The notes under the pieces were generated by a model. It saw only the letters and a list, made by a program, of their open reading frames with translations. It made no database searches and had not been told where the DNA came from. Below are positions 30,801 through 42,384 of a DNA stretch of 64,000 nt, piece after piece. Within the stretch, counting starts at the first letter, position 1; every line of letters starts with the position of its first letter. A program made the position numbers and the translations under genes. This stretch comes from Dissophora ornata (Eukaryota; Mortierellomycota; Mortierellomycetes; Mortierellales; Mortierellaceae), in contig MU616590.1 in assembly GCA_025201705.1 (NCBI GenBank), positions 1 through 64,000 of the forward strand, given 5' to 3'.

Positions 30801-33189
30801 CTAAACAAGGTGGACGGAGTCGATGACTGCAAATCCTGCAGCGACGCCACCTTCGTTACTCTCAACACCTTTCGTACGGAGCAAATGTCCACCATTGTCG
30901 TTCCGGACAACTTTCTTGCCATCATGCAAATAGATGCCATACACTCCTAGCTCTGACACGACATTTGCACGTCGAAGTTCTCCCTTTCGCAAGAGAACGT
31001 TCTTCGTGACGGGTGGGCGGATAATATCCATCAGGATATACGCGTTCCTCTGCTCCGCGGTAAGCTGCTTCAAGGCTATCTGGATATCCTTCCCATAAAT
31101 GTTGTTTCCTAATGGAACGATGTTTCAAAGCCAGAAGGTATGATTAAACATTAGAATGGACATTGGTGGCGTTCTTGGTTTATCTTACAGGCTATAAGAA
31201 GCTTGCTTCGTTACCTCCTCCTTCACGCTGAGGTTTCATGACCAACTCATCGCTGTTGACCAATGCCGCCTCATAAGCTGCCAAGCCCTCCGTGGAGCTG
31301 TCTAGGGGATACAGCCCCGTAAACGATGCACGCAGCTGAGCAGCAGTCTTAGGATCTTTCACGAAGCGCTCCAACTGACCGGGTGCAGCCAGAACCTGCT
31401 GCACCTTCTTGGCTCCGACTAACTGGTATTCAATCGTAGGGCATTTGATCGCCAACGACCTCTCTGCGAGCAATCGACCGTCCCATTCCTATAGAAATAC
31501 CAGTATTTGGTGATCGAAAACGGGTCAGTTTATGTTGCTATTGAGGGTCCTGCGCGATTATTCGATAGCTTCGTCATGTAGCAAAAGTTTACCTTTTCAG
31601 TTGGGTAGTCGGTTGTGGCATATGCAGATCGATAGTAAGCAACTGAGATCTCTTGATCGCCACTGGGTTGCGAGTCAAAGATGCCATGGGTAATTCCGAT
31701 TAGTCCAGCCCCTACGAAATTTCCCAAGTCGGATGCTGCCCACACAACGGTCTTGCTGTTTTTGCTTACATATAGAGCGCCTTTGTTTGGGGGTCTAGTC
31801 GTCCTTGCTCTGCTACTTCAGCAAGAGTCTTGCGAATCAACACGACTCCATGACTATCCAAGGTCATCGGTAGCACGCCGTCAGTTAGTTTCATTTGTAT
31901 ATTGTACGCCCTCATCCGAAACCCATCTCCATGGCTCGAGATAATATCTTACTTCTTCAGAAGATTATATTCGATATATCTCTGGTCAAACGCATTTCGC
32001 TCTCCCGGTTGGACGACCATCATGACTTTTGCACTATCAAGATGAGCGAGTCGAATATAACACGAGTTAGAGCTGCCAATGATAAATCAGAATGTGAATT
32101 CTAGAATTGCGGGCCATGGGGCACATACGTCTTTGATCCATAGAGTTGGTGTGCGGAAGCCAGTCCTGAAGCAATTGACGAGATCGATTCGCTGTTAGGA
32201 AGTGCCGAGATAGCCAGGTTGTCCGTAAAGTATCCTGTAGTAGCCAGAAGGTATCTAATCCGAATACAAGTTCCACAATCACTTCAGTAACCGGATTTAA
32301 CGAGTATCTATCTGCCTTCTTGTCTTTTCTGCTGTACCTGTGAAGATCTCCAGTTAAAGAGGAAAGGCTTCCAAAAGAGACCGAGATCGTGTTAAGTTCC
32401 ACTTGCTTGATCTTTGCATCAGAAAAGTCCTGTCCTGGGTTCAAGTGAATAATGTAATCGGATCGGTGCACTCCCAGTGACGCAGGCTAGTCGTAAGCCG
32501 AACACAGGAATTTGTCAGCAGGCCGAAAACTTTCACCAATGCGTTTAAAAAAGCAGTCCATGTTACTGAGAAACTTCATTATTCAGCGCGTTCTCTGATC
32601 TGCGCATCTGTTCTGGGCACGTCAGCGAGGAAACGAGGGAGGGCATGGTATCGATGGCGCCATCGTAGCCTCCCATTGTTGATTCGCGGGCGCGAGATCT
32701 TTTTTTAGTATTTACCTGCGCAATGCCTTCCTTCTTGACAGCCAGGTACAGATCGTAGAGGCGCTTCACGAAATCGTCCACTGTCGAAAGACTACATCAA
32801 AAGAGCAGCAATTGCAGTTGAGCCAGCTGAAGCTTTCTTTTTTGGCCTGCCGTTTCTGTACATGCAGTAACAGCAGTTAGATGTGAAGGGAGAGCATACC
32901 TCTCCATAATCTCCTTCAGGAACGCGTCATCCTGCGAGATATCGTGCACAAGCTGGTTGAACAAGGGCTGGATCTTGACGGCGTCGTTGAAGGCATTAAC
33001 GGGGAAAGCTGTGGGGAAGAGTGAAACGGGGGCGTTGATTACGCCTCCTGCAAGGGCCGCTGTGTCGTGTGAATCCTTCGAAGGCAGGGGAGGGCGGACG
33101 ACGAGACCATGGGACAGTGCAAAGTCGAGGGCGGCGTCCTTGAGAATAAGGAGTTGCTCCTCGGTCAGGTTTGATGCCAGGTCAGCCAT
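30801..33189 (-). CDS. GSH2: Glutathione synthetase (eukaryotic GSH2 type)
   Basis: ATP-dependent ligation of glycine to gamma-glutamylcysteine, the last step of glutathione synthesis. Nine exons: 33189-32900, 32791-32716, 32486-32338, 32254-32129, 32033-31953, 31853-31770, 31662-31593, 31488-31215 and 31108-30801. Total 485 residues (yeast 491), every junction GT-AG and in phase. Signatures are LGVHRSDYIIH, KIKQVELNTISVSFGSL, GDQEISVAYYRSAY, RLLAERSLAIKCP, GAKKVQQVLA, VMKPQREGGGNNIYG (glycine-rich ATP loop, split by the last intron), AYILMDIIRPP, SELGVYG and SNEGGVAAGFAVIDS. The start is the first ATG of the exon that carries the N-terminal helix. The gene shares a 375-bp divergent promoter with the next plus-strand gene. 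Confidence 0.96.
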
Positions 33190-33564
33190 TTGCAGTTGCG
33201 ATGTTGTTACTGTTGTTGTTCTTGTTGTTGTTGTTACGGCTGTTGTTGCTGTTGTTGATTTTGGTGGCGGCGATGAGGGGTGAATGAGGGGAAGATGAGT
33301 TCATGTAATGTGTGCGAGAGAGAGGAAAAGGGCAACTTCTTTGCGCTGTACGTACTGCGTTGCCTGTTTCAACTGAAATTGGTTTCAATGCGTTTTCGCG
33401 GGAGTTGTGCGGTACCCATCGTTGACCTTTTCAGGGATCGCCCTGGTTGATAATTATAGACCCTGCAGGCTGCAGCCCACAACCTAATAACAAGAGGACC
33501 AGAGCAGCGCCCCTCCAGCCCTCCACATCTCTCTTCCTCATCTCATCCCTGTCCTCGGCTCGCA
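33190..33564. other. Divergent promoter region
   Basis: 375 bp between the GSH2 and PC-esterase-like start codons. Near GSH2 it holds a GTTGTT trinucleotide tract (about 33202-33256). TTGAAACCAATTTC-like sequence (about 33370) includes a CCAAT-type box. No further motif is claimed. Confidence 0.5.
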
Positions 33565-35337
33565 ATGACAAAACTATACATGGCAAATAGCCTACGACAG
33601 CCTCTCAAATACGGCATCCTTGCTGCAGTTGGTCTCCTCGGCTCTGCACAACTACTCTACTACTTTGGCTGGGCAGGAAGACTAAGCGCCTTGGCCAACC
33701 AGACGCCGCTCGAAGCTATCTTGGAGAGCCAGCCCCTAGACACGATCGAGACTGACCGCGCCTGCGTCCTGCTCGACCGATCCTTCACCTCGGCTACACA
33801 ACCCGATTTTACGAGGTCTGGAATCAGACAATGGACCGAGTGCCGGACACTCAACAACACTGCTTCTGGCTGGACAGTCCAACACTGTACCACCCCAGGA
33901 AGTAATCCTACCCAAAAGGAAGCCGAGTCCACAATCGAGCCACCATCATGCTACCCTGGAGGTTACTTTCGCATCCAGCGGTTACAACCTCCTGCTGGTG
34001 AAGGTACCCTACAGTCCGGGACCTGCTATCTGAAGAAAGGATCCGCGCTTGCGGAGGACCCCGCCGCCAACCAATATGCCGCCTCGTTCCTGGGCCCTGA
34101 CGCCTTCCGTATCGTTCTTGTTGGTCCTGAACGACTCTCACTGATGCAACAACAGTCGCTGGGCAACTGCACCTATGCGATACCATACTTGATTAGTCGA
34201 CCTGGCCGATTTTGGGTCCAGAAGCTTATTCACACCTACCAAGGTTACGATGCATTGAACGAGAATACAGACGAACAATGGCTACCCGAATATCTCGGCC
34301 GTGATCTGCTACTTCAAGATAAAGGGCATCAGAAAGAGCACTATCACTTTGATGTTTGTCCACACTGTGTGTCCTGGGTAGCAATTGATGAAGCCACAGG
34401 CCTTGGAGGCACTCAAGACATTTGCTCTCGATCTCCCAATCTTCAATCACGACAATACGGGATCTACACCGCCAGACTACCAGTCGAATCTGTACGACAA
34501 GCAGTAAGCCACCCATACCAATGGATCCCTGCACGACCCCGTTGCAGGTTCTACCCTGCGTTGAACGCTTTTGAGTCCATCACCGAGTCCGACAGCGACG
34601 AGGTCAAAACCGATAAAGCAGAGGCAACCAAATGTTTACAGAACTCACGATCGATATATTTCGTAGGCGATACACATGTCAGGAATCTCTTCAGTGGCGT
34701 TATGCAAAGGCTACAGGGCAGATCTGGTGGGATTGATATGCCAATTCAAGACAGACGGAGTCATACATTGAAGGCGGGTAATGTGGAGGCTAGGTGGGAC
34801 TATGACGCTACACTGAACGATACCTTGGCGCGCATCTACTACACGCTTTATGGCGAGGAAGAAAATCCAGTCCCTGATTTGGGTGTGCTAGATGGCATGG
34901 ACACAATCGTACTTGGCTTCGGATCCTTCTCTGAGCACCTGCCCACAACAGAGTACATGGAGCGAGTCTGGGAAGTACTGGATGGTCTTTCTGAGATCTG
35001 GAAGCTGAGGAGAACAGCGGAAGAGGATGACTACGACACCTTGGACAGTCTCAAGGTCATCTGGATGGGCGCACCAGCTTGGACTGAAAACATCCAGGGC
35101 ATCGCCGATAAATGGAAGACCAATCATCGAATCTTGTACTGGAATAAGTTGGCGGACGGCATGGTTGACAGGGTTAACGCGCAAGTAGGAGAACAGGGCA
35201 TTGTCGACCGGCTTTCAGGGTTCGAGATCACAGTGCCTTTCAAGAACGCCACCCTGGACAACCTACATTACACAAGTGAGACTCCTATCGACAGTTTCTC
35301 TGCAGAACTTATCCACAAACTCGATCTTTGTTCGTAG
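33565..35337 (+). CDS. Type II membrane protein, PC-esterase/acyltransferase-like
   Basis: Single exon, 590 residues. A short cytosolic N-terminus precedes one membrane helix (about residues 16-36, YGILAAVGLLGSAQLLYYF), then a Cys-rich lumenal or extracellular region. The C-terminal half resembles PC-esterase/Cas1p-N/TBL-like polysaccharide O-acetylation proteins. SIYFVGDTHVRNLF occupies the GDS-motif position (G368-D369-T370-H371) and LDNLHY (about 564-569) the DxxH position. The expected GDS serine is threonine here. Mid-region sequences HFDVCPHCVSW and WIPARPRCRFYPA add conserved-looking Cys/Trp positions. Likely resident in Golgi/ER and acting on cell-wall or glycoconjugate substrates, but that is inference; family assignment is moderate. 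The start lies near a CGCAATGAC context with stops upstream. Confidence 0.7.
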   Translation: MTKLYMANSLRQPLKYGILAAVGLLGSAQLLYYFGWAGRLSALANQTPLEAILESQPLDTIETDRACVLLDRSFTSATQPDFTRSGIRQWTECRTLNNTASGWTVQHCTTPGSNPTQKEAESTIEPPSCYPGGYFRIQRLQPPAGEGTLQSGTCYLKKGSALAEDPAANQYAASFLGPDAFRIVLVGPERLSLMQQQSLGNCTYAIPYLISRPGRFWVQKLIHTYQGYDALNENTDEQWLPEYLGRDLLLQDKGHQKEHYHFDVCPHCVSWVAIDEATGLGGTQDICSRSPNLQSRQYGIYTARLPVESVRQAVSHPYQWIPARPRCRFYPALNAFESITESDSDEVKTDKAEATKCLQNSRSIYFVGDTHVRNLFSGVMQRLQGRSGGIDMPIQDRRSHTLKAGNVEARWDYDATLNDTLARIYYTLYGEEENPVPDLGVLDGMDTIVLGFGSFSEHLPTTEYMERVWEVLDGLSEIWKLRRTAEEDDYDTLDSLKVIWMGAPAWTENIQGIADKWKTNHRILYWNKLADGMVDRVNAQVGEQGIVDRLSGFEITVPFKNATLDNLHYTSETPIDSFSAELIHKLDLCS

Positions 35338-35547
35338 AACGTACACAACCATATGCATGGGACTACTACATTTCAATAGACTATACCATAGACATCATAG
35401 ACATTATTATTAAACAGGCTTCTCTGCGGAAAATAGATGGTTATGTTTAGTTTTGTGAGAGCCGAGTTTCATGGTAATAATAATCATCAGGTTGGTGATG
35501 CTCTCAGTCGGAATTGACAATTGGTATATGCCAACTTGACTTCTTTG
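35338..35547. other. Convergent 3' flank
   Basis: 210 bp between two convergent stop codons. AT-rich with AATAATAATAATCATC-like sequence (begins AATAATAATAAT); presumably both 3' ends lie here. Confidence 0.5.
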
Positions 35548-36249
35548 TCATTCTGGCACAATGCCGTTGCCTTGACTGCACTCTTCGTCTCTTGATGACA
35601 ATTCTGTCAAGTCGGAATTCCCTTGCTGAGTCTCGCCCTCATAGATCAGCGTGATGTAACTCATAAAGGGCGTCGTCATACCGACAGCAAATCCATAGAC
35701 GCCCTTGAAGATCTCTGGCATCGGCCAGACGTTAAAATCACCTCCAAGATCACTGTTGTCCTTGCCAACGCCATGGATTTTGAGCCCGGACAGAATACCG
35801 ATAGTAATGGGCCAGTAAAGGATAAAAGTCGCCAAGACCAGAGCCGCCATGCGCGGGCCATGAAACCGGAGATAGTTGACAACCTTTTCCTTTCGAGTCT
35901 TGTGTACTCCGACGTGTTCTAATCCTACCAACCAGCGGACGATCGCATTCGCATTCTTGGGCATCCTCAGTGGCGCAACAATTCCTTTCTTGAGATCACC
36001 GCCGACAGCAAGCCGGTCTAGAATCCAGGTGAGAACCTGTTGGATAATAATCGTGACACCAGCATCTCCTGCTAGGGTGTTGGGCAAGGGCCAGAGGTTG
36101 ACGGGCTTGCTGGTGCCTTTGTACATGGCAGTAGCGATCCCAAAGTTGATGGCTCCGTCGATGATCATGGCGCCAATCATGTGCATTGCGACCAGATAAA
36201 CGATATGCCTCGTTGTCAGACCTTCGACTGCAGCCTTACGACCAGCCAT
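35548..36249 (-). CDS. DUF2456-type membrane protein
   Basis: Single exon, 233 residues, four predicted membrane spans: about residues 14-40 (HIVYLVAMHMIGAMIIDGAI), 62-80 (AGVTIIIQQVLTWIL), 133-155 (MAALVLATFILYWPITIGIL) and 185-203 (VYGFAVGMTTPFMSYITLIY). The repeated pattern NLWPLPNTLAGD...VWPMPEIFKG, one after each hairpin, suggests internal duplication. The sequence resembles the fungal DUF2456 family, whose function is unknown to me. Tail is acidic/polar and likely cytosolic. Family name given from memory of the motif pattern, so moderate confidence; existence of the gene is secure. Confidence 0.75.
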   Translation of the reverse strand: MAGRKAAVEGLTTRHIVYLVAMHMIGAMIIDGAINFGIATAMYKGTSKPVNLWPLPNTLAGDAGVTIIIQQVLTWILDRLAVGGDLKKGIVAPLRMPKNANAIVRWLVGLEHVGVHKTRKEKVVNYLRFHGPRMAALVLATFILYWPITIGILSGLKIHGVGKDNSDLGGDFNVWPMPEIFKGVYGFAVGMTTPFMSYITLIYEGETQQGNSDLTELSSRDEECSQGNGIVPE

Positions 36250-36980
36250 GGCGTTTAGTGGTTGTGTTTAAAATAAAGAAAGGGGGTGAGCTGAACAGTG
36301 GTTTACACTTGGTCTAACAGAACAAGAGGGAGAGAAGGAGGCAGGCAGGCAGGAGGAAAAGAGTGAGCGGAGAGGGGAATGGGAGCTGACAAGGGGGTGA
36401 AGTTGAAGGAGCAGGAGGAAAAGAGGATCGGAGTGTGGGGATTTAGACTTCTGTCAGCAGGGAGAGAGATGAATGATTCTTGGTGATCGGATGATGTGCA
36501 CGAGGACAAAGAGAACCTCGCGTGAGGTGGGGTTAGATTGGTTGATGCTTGAAAGGAAGGATTGATTAGCCGATTGCTTGGGATGAATGAGGAGAGAGGC
36601 AGAGAAGTGAGAGCAGAGTCATATTAAGTCCCATGTGCAACAGCCAGACTCGGCTGTGAGAGGCCCAGTAATGTCTGAGCACAGACTGCAACTCAATTGG
36701 GGCGTATTGCTTGGCCTGCTGTTCCAAAATTCGGGATACGGCAACCGCTCGTGCACAATCAAGGAATGCCAATGTCTGAGAAAAAAGACAGAGCAGAAAC
36801 TGCTGCCCAACCTCATGGGTGCGAAGAAAAAGCTCTCTCATTCTTGTCAAGTGCAAGAACTGCATTATTATAATCACTTTTGTCATTGCACCATGGCGGG
36901 AGAGTCGCGAGTGACTGTTCTTCACCCAGCTTTAACATCGACTTGCGAATCTCATCGTGGCAAGCGCGCCTCAATCAACC
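36250..36980. other. Divergent promoter region
   Basis: 730 bp between the DUF2456-type gene (-) and the CYTH gene (+). The first 250 bp are purine-rich (GGGAGAGAAGGAGGC-type). No gene is supported; the 119-codon minus frame at 36925-36566 lacks any signature. Confidence 0.5.
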
Positions 36981-38014
36981 ATGGAGATCGAGATCAAGAT
37001 CAGACTACCCACAGAGGAGGACACCGCAAAGCTGGAGCAGGCACTCGGAGGAAATCCTGCTAGGTCAGAGGACCAGGACAACGTCTTTTTCGATGGCGTC
37101 CACAAGGAGCTGTATGTTATGGATAAAGAGGATGTCAACGAGCAATCAAAAGTCTAAAAACCAGCAGGATTAACCGTGTGTCCGACGGTGAATGTTGACT
37201 ATTCGTAGAATAAAAAACAAACTCGTCTTCCGAATCAGGATCATTAACAGGTCTGGCAAGGGGCCCATCGCCGTCGTTGCATTGAAAGGAAACGCCGTCC
37301 TGATTGACGGTATTGCCACTGTTGAGGAGGTACGCGCTCATCCAGTGATGATGGTCTCCAACATCACAAGTCGAACCAACTAAATTTGTGTCTCCTTGTA
37401 CCTTGCGAACTGTAGGAAGAGGAAGAAATTGACATTGATGTCGCGAAGCGGATTATTGAAGACCCCAATCTGATCCCGGGTGCTGCAAAGTCGTAAGTAG
37501 ATTCGGCGCATGCCTACACAATGAAAACCACAACTCATCCTCAATTCTAAAAAAAAATAGACACCGTCTACTAAAAAAAATTGTCGACCGAGTGCCATGC
37601 AACGACGGATACTCCCATATGGGCCGATTCAGGAACGAGCGCCGCAAGTTCGAATGGCAGGAATACATTGTTGAGGTGGATCGCACGACAGTAGGTGAAG
37701 CGACTCTCGAAGCGGAAACAACATAATGGCCTTTATTATGATATGAACTTGGGCTAATCTTGCTTCATCGACAAATAGTATCCGCATGGAACAGCATATG
37801 AGGTCGAAATCGAGTCCGCAGACCCAGAAAAGGCGAAAGCGCGATTGTAAGCACGGCGTGTACTAGTTTAAATAGGACACGAATATCGACATCGCCTAAT
37901 CACCCTGAAATGCGATTTCTTTCTAGGACGTCGCTGTTGCAAGAGCACGACGTGGCATATGGAAACAGCCAGAGAAACAAATTTGAGAACATGCTTCTCG
38001 GAACGCTGATCTAG
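36981..38014 (+). CDS. CYTH-domain triphosphate tunnel metalloenzyme
   Basis: Six exons (36981-37111, 37209-37329, 37416-37492, 37561-37690, 37779-37846, 37927-38014) give 204 residues with all junctions GT-AG and in phase. The protein opens with the CYTH/TTM signature ExExK (MEIEIKIRL). Tunnel strands with alternating charged residues follow: VFRIRIINRSG, AVVALKGNAV, VEEEEEIDIDVAKRI, KKIVDRVPC, RRKFEWQEYIVEVDRT, and the late ExE pattern YEVEIESADPEKAKARL. Family members hydrolyse triphosphates such as tripolyphosphate, or act as thiamine-triphosphatase or adenylate cyclase. Length and order resemble plant TTM3-type triphosphatases. The ATG in an ACCATGG context is the first in the exon carrying ExExK. 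Confidence 0.9.
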
Positions 38015-39392
38015 AGCCTCAATGATGACTCAGAATCGCGTTCACTCATGTCAGAAAATCCATCAACGTTAATGCAAGGCGCCAGAAACCGTTAAATTGT
38101 TGAATGGTTGAGCTGGCGCGTGATCCATGTGCACTCTGACGACATGCGTACATTTCTGCATGCAGTATGGAACGTGTCTGTCATATCTCTTGTTTGGTAG
38201 ACTGCCCATTAGAACATAAAATAAAACAAATTGGGTCCTGTGATGCACCTGTTGCCCTGTGCCTGAATGACCAGCCCCCATCATTTCACCCCCTAAACTG
38301 TCTACTGAATCCCTCCCTTTTCCCTCGCTTCCCCTTTTTCTGCACTCTTTACTTGGGTCCATAAAGCTAAGCTCCACGTCTGCCTCCGCCTTGCATACGG
38401 GCGGATGACCGATCCTTCACGCCCCTCTCCTCGCCTTTGTTTTCTTCGTGTCACTCCTGAACAGCACGACTTTCTGGACTATGTACGCGAGTGGCGGATT
38501 GATTTTCTTCATTCTCTTTCACTAATGGTATTATGGCCATGTGTTGCTCTCGCTGTTCCATCTTGACCCTATCCTTGCGATTCTTGATCCCCTTCACCTT
38601 TGATACAATACCGAACAAGCAAAACGACGGCCAAAGCGCGGTCAGCTCTCATACTGCGAGTAAGCACTGTAGATGGCATAATGTGACCAGCTCTGATTGT
38701 TCACACCTGCACCCATCCTTGAAAAAAGGGTCAGGAAGCAGCGAAAAGTGTCAGGGAGGGGAACCACGTCATGTCGCCATCCTTTTATATCATTTACTCG
38801 GCCTATGCTGCGCTGCGGCCTCTGTAAACACGGGTTGTAGTGGAAACAACTTGCTTTGCCAATCTCCAAGAAAGCGTGTTTCCTTTTCGTATCTGTCATT
38901 CGGGCGACTCGATCATGAGCAGAGGTACAAATACACAAACGAATCGGCATCGCCTAACAGCAAGGGTGGATCTAAACAAACAAACAAAAAAAAAAGCATG
39001 GACACAATATTCCCCTTTTTTTTATCTTCGTTCTTACTTTTGTCTATTGTCCCTCCTGATCCTCTTTTCTTCACCTTTCCTTCTCAACCTACTCAATCGA
39101 CATCTTCGCTTGACAACCTTGACCATGACTCTCTCTGCTTAACAGTGTCATTATATTTAACCCATCAGAAACAGTTATATCCGGCTTTCATACTTGTTTT
39201 CCCGCTGAGAGCGCTTGTTCTTGAGGTGTCTCGTTCAACTTTCTCCTATTCTCCTACAAACGCATCTAGTTCTGTCAGATTTCCAGTAGTGTTACTCACT
39301 CCACCAACGTCTGAGTAGAACCACGAGAAGAAGACGACTCCACCTTTTCGTGCAGGAACCAACGAGCATCTTCCTCGGTATTTTTCTCCACG
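38015..39392. other. Long upstream region of the arrestin gene
   Basis: 1.4 kb, pyrimidine-rich toward the right end, as in fungal promoters and leaders. A 261-codon plus frame at 38533-39318 has low-complexity composition and no signature, and is not called. Several ATGs lie close to the arrestin start, so uORFs are possible. Confidence 0.45.
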
Positions 39393-42384
39393 ATGGCTGC
39401 ATCCCGGGTAGTGTACCCTGCAAACGGTGAAATGCACGAGCCCCATATTCGCGCTACATCTCCTAGTATGGCTTCCTCGCCTCCGACAAGGATAAGAACG
39501 AGCGGAATCTTCGCCCGACGACTGTCTCTCACCGCTGCATCCGTCGCCAATTCTGTCTCTTCATCCTCTTTATTTGGGTCTTCACCACCACCTTCAAGCA
39601 GTTCTTCGATATACCAGCAAAGCTCCTTCTTTCGATCCTCGAGTTCAGTGATCAACAGTAACCTTGCTGCGAGCTCTTCTTCCATTAACGTATCGTCAGT
39701 CTCGAACAGCTCTCCTCCGTCAGCAGTAACGACGGGAGACGGGACTTCCAGAAGATCACGAACGCGCAGCACAAGCCACCCCCCTCCACCAAAGTACAAG
39801 ACGTCTCGCACACCTCAGTTGCGCATATCGTTGCAGGATGCCGTAGGCGGCCTTGTCCTTTCTCCGCCCGTGATGGCACCTGGAGATTCCATACGAGGAC
39901 AGATCCATTTGGAGTTACCCAAAGCCACACCTGTTCACTCGATTGAGGTTTGTCTGACAGGGACAGTGACAGCACTGGATGGTACCCGCCTGGGATCAAT
40001 GAAGACGGTGACTATCTTGGAAGAGTGCAAAACTGTGGCCACAGCCTCGATTACCAATGTTAGGACCAATACCACGCGACGACACGCAACATCCACATCA
40101 GGAGCAGCAGCATTTTCGACAGCAACGACAACTACGACAGCAGGAAATGACGATGAGGCACCTAGCAGAGGGCGCGGTAGGCGTGGCAGTGTCGCTAGTA
40201 TCCAGGATAGGACGCGCTCTCCTGCGATTCCAATCCAAAATACTATCGCAGCCGCAGTTGCAGCAACTATGGCAGCACAGGGCAATTCGCATCGACCTTC
40301 GGCGGAGCAGATGTCTAGGACGCTCTCGATGCCTTCGCCCTACTATGCCGCGAGTCGCAATACGTCAACTATGTCACTTAATCGACCAATATCACCGACA
40401 TCTGCAGATTTACGAGGCCGAAGGACTAGCTTTTCAGCAAATGTTGACACACCCATTGGAGGCTTTGGAGGCATGTCTGGGAGGACAGGCCGCAATATGA
40501 GCATGGTGAATATTAGCACGCTCAGTCAATTTCCTGTGGGAGACATAGCCATGGATGATGCTTCATTGCCAGAAGCGCCGTCGTATGATCCTCCGAACTA
40601 TGAGCGTATTTTTACTTCGACGGCGAGTGGGCGTTCCTCGGGAGAAAGCTCTAGGACAGATGCTGTTGTTCCTTCGCAGTCGGAACCATCTGCTCCAGAG
40701 ACCGGAAACAGAAACAGTGCCTCCGCAAGTACTGGGGCCGATGATGTGTCGACCTCTGTACCTACTCCAAGTCCAAGCAATAGCTCCGAAAATGGTAAGG
40801 GTTTTTTAATAGCTGTGGAGAATCCACCACAACTGATTGTCCACCATCAGCCTAACAGACGATCATACTGCAGTCTCCATCAGTGCACCAAGTAGACGGT
40901 CTTCCCGAGAAAGTCGCAATGACCAAACGTCTGCGCCAACCTCCGCTGCTACGGCAACGCCGACAGAACCAGCAGAGCCTAAAGCGGTCCTGATGCAACC
41001 CGGCAACTACGTTATCCCATTCTCGATCCGCATTCCTTCGAATTCAGCTATGTCTCTACCAGGCTCGTTTTCGGACCCTGTGGGCACCATCAGCTATCAA
41101 CTCAAGGCCGTCATGAAGCAGATTTTGCCTAGTCCTGATCCATATGACCCAAAAGCGCTCCTTGTCGAGCCGACCTTCACGTCAGCGACTCAAGTGATCA
41201 AACTGATCCCAATGAATGACCCTGCATGTATGCCGCTGTACAGTGTTCCATTCGAGACAGAATCTGTACGAGCAAATGTTGGACACTGGGTCTGGTCCAC
41301 AGGCTTCATGGAGGCCCATGCATGGGTCCCTAAACAAGGCTATCGCCCGGGAAGGATGGTCCCATTAGTGATCCATATTGTGAACCATTCTGATGCGAGG
41401 CAGGTGACAGTTGAAACGACGTTGTGTAAATGTTTACACTACGGGGCTGGGCTGTCCAAGATCAGGGCCATGGGAGAAGCAGGACAGGGTTACATAACGG
41501 ATCAGACCCTGGTATCACCTCCAGCAGAGCCTGAAACTACAGAGGAGGGGTCTTTATCGCAGACAAGCGAGCGCATTGATGGTGGAGGGCGACCTCGTGC
41601 GAGACAGAGAAACCGTAACAGTTACAGGCATATCAACCAACAAGACACATCGATTCCTTCACCACCGGCGTCGCCCTACGGATCCAGTTTCCCGACAACG
41701 CCGACAAATGAGCGAGGAGGCGACTCCCCCGAAGGCTCAGTGCATGGCTCGAGAATGACGAGCCCCAATAGCATAACCTCGGTCTCCAATCCGTGGGAAT
41801 CTGCTCACTCCAACAGCAGCGATAGCAACACCACACCTGTGAGTTCGGGTAGCATTGTATATAACCCAGAGAGTCGATCCGCGATGACCTCGCCTACACC
41901 TTCATCCGCGGCTACGACCTCATCTCTTTCTGCGCCTTTGCCGCCGCAGCAGCCTTTGCCGATTGTTCAACACCAGCGCCAGAAGATGTCAAAGTCTAAA
42001 ACACTGATCAGCTGCAGCCTAGCGGTGGATCGCGAGATCCAAAAGACTATCGCTGTACCGATCCCCCACGCGGCCGGATATTCGATCCTGAATGCCCCTC
42101 TGCTCGAGGTCTCGTATGAAATTGTGGTCAAGATCCGAGCCGAGAAGGTTTACTCAAAGGGGATCCGACTCTCAGTCCCGATCGTCGTGGTCGTGCCTGA
42201 GGAAGGTGACATTGAGGATGAAGAAGAGCTGTTGGTCAATGCAGGGTTGGCGAGTCCAGCCATGATGGCCAGAGATCTGGGACTAGCATTTAGTGGGGAC
42301 GAATATGATCTTGGAGACCAGGGCGAGTGTCCGCCATACGAGGCCACAGTGAGCTCGAGTAACAGGCGCAGCAGTCGGAGATAA
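39393..42384 (+). CDS. Alpha-arrestin (ART/ARRDC-like) trafficking adaptor
   Basis: Two exons (39393-40794 and 40874-42384) with a 79-nt intron give 970 residues. The arrestin N-domain begins near LRISLQDAVGGLVLSPPVMAPGD (starts LRISLQDAVGG), with GQIHLELPKATPVHSIEVCL and the linker AVLMQPGNYVIPFSIRIPSN (starts MQPGNYVIPF). The C-domain contains MVPLVIHIVNHSDARQVTVE, ISCSLAVDREIQ and LLEVSYEIVVKIRAE. Long Ser/Thr-rich disordered inserts split both domains, as in fungal ARTs. A PPNY motif (DPPNYERIF) and a C-terminal CPPYEA motif are candidate Rsp5/Nedd4 WW-binding PY sites. Such adaptors direct ubiquitination and endocytosis of nutrient transporters. Start is the first ATG of the exon; the intron was fixed by the in-phase acceptor CTGCAG. 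Confidence 0.92.

Noticed and set aside
38533..39318. 261-codon plus frame upstream of the arrestin gene
   Set aside because: Low complexity, no signature, sits in a pyrimidine-rich promoter/leader; kept only as a possible leader feature.
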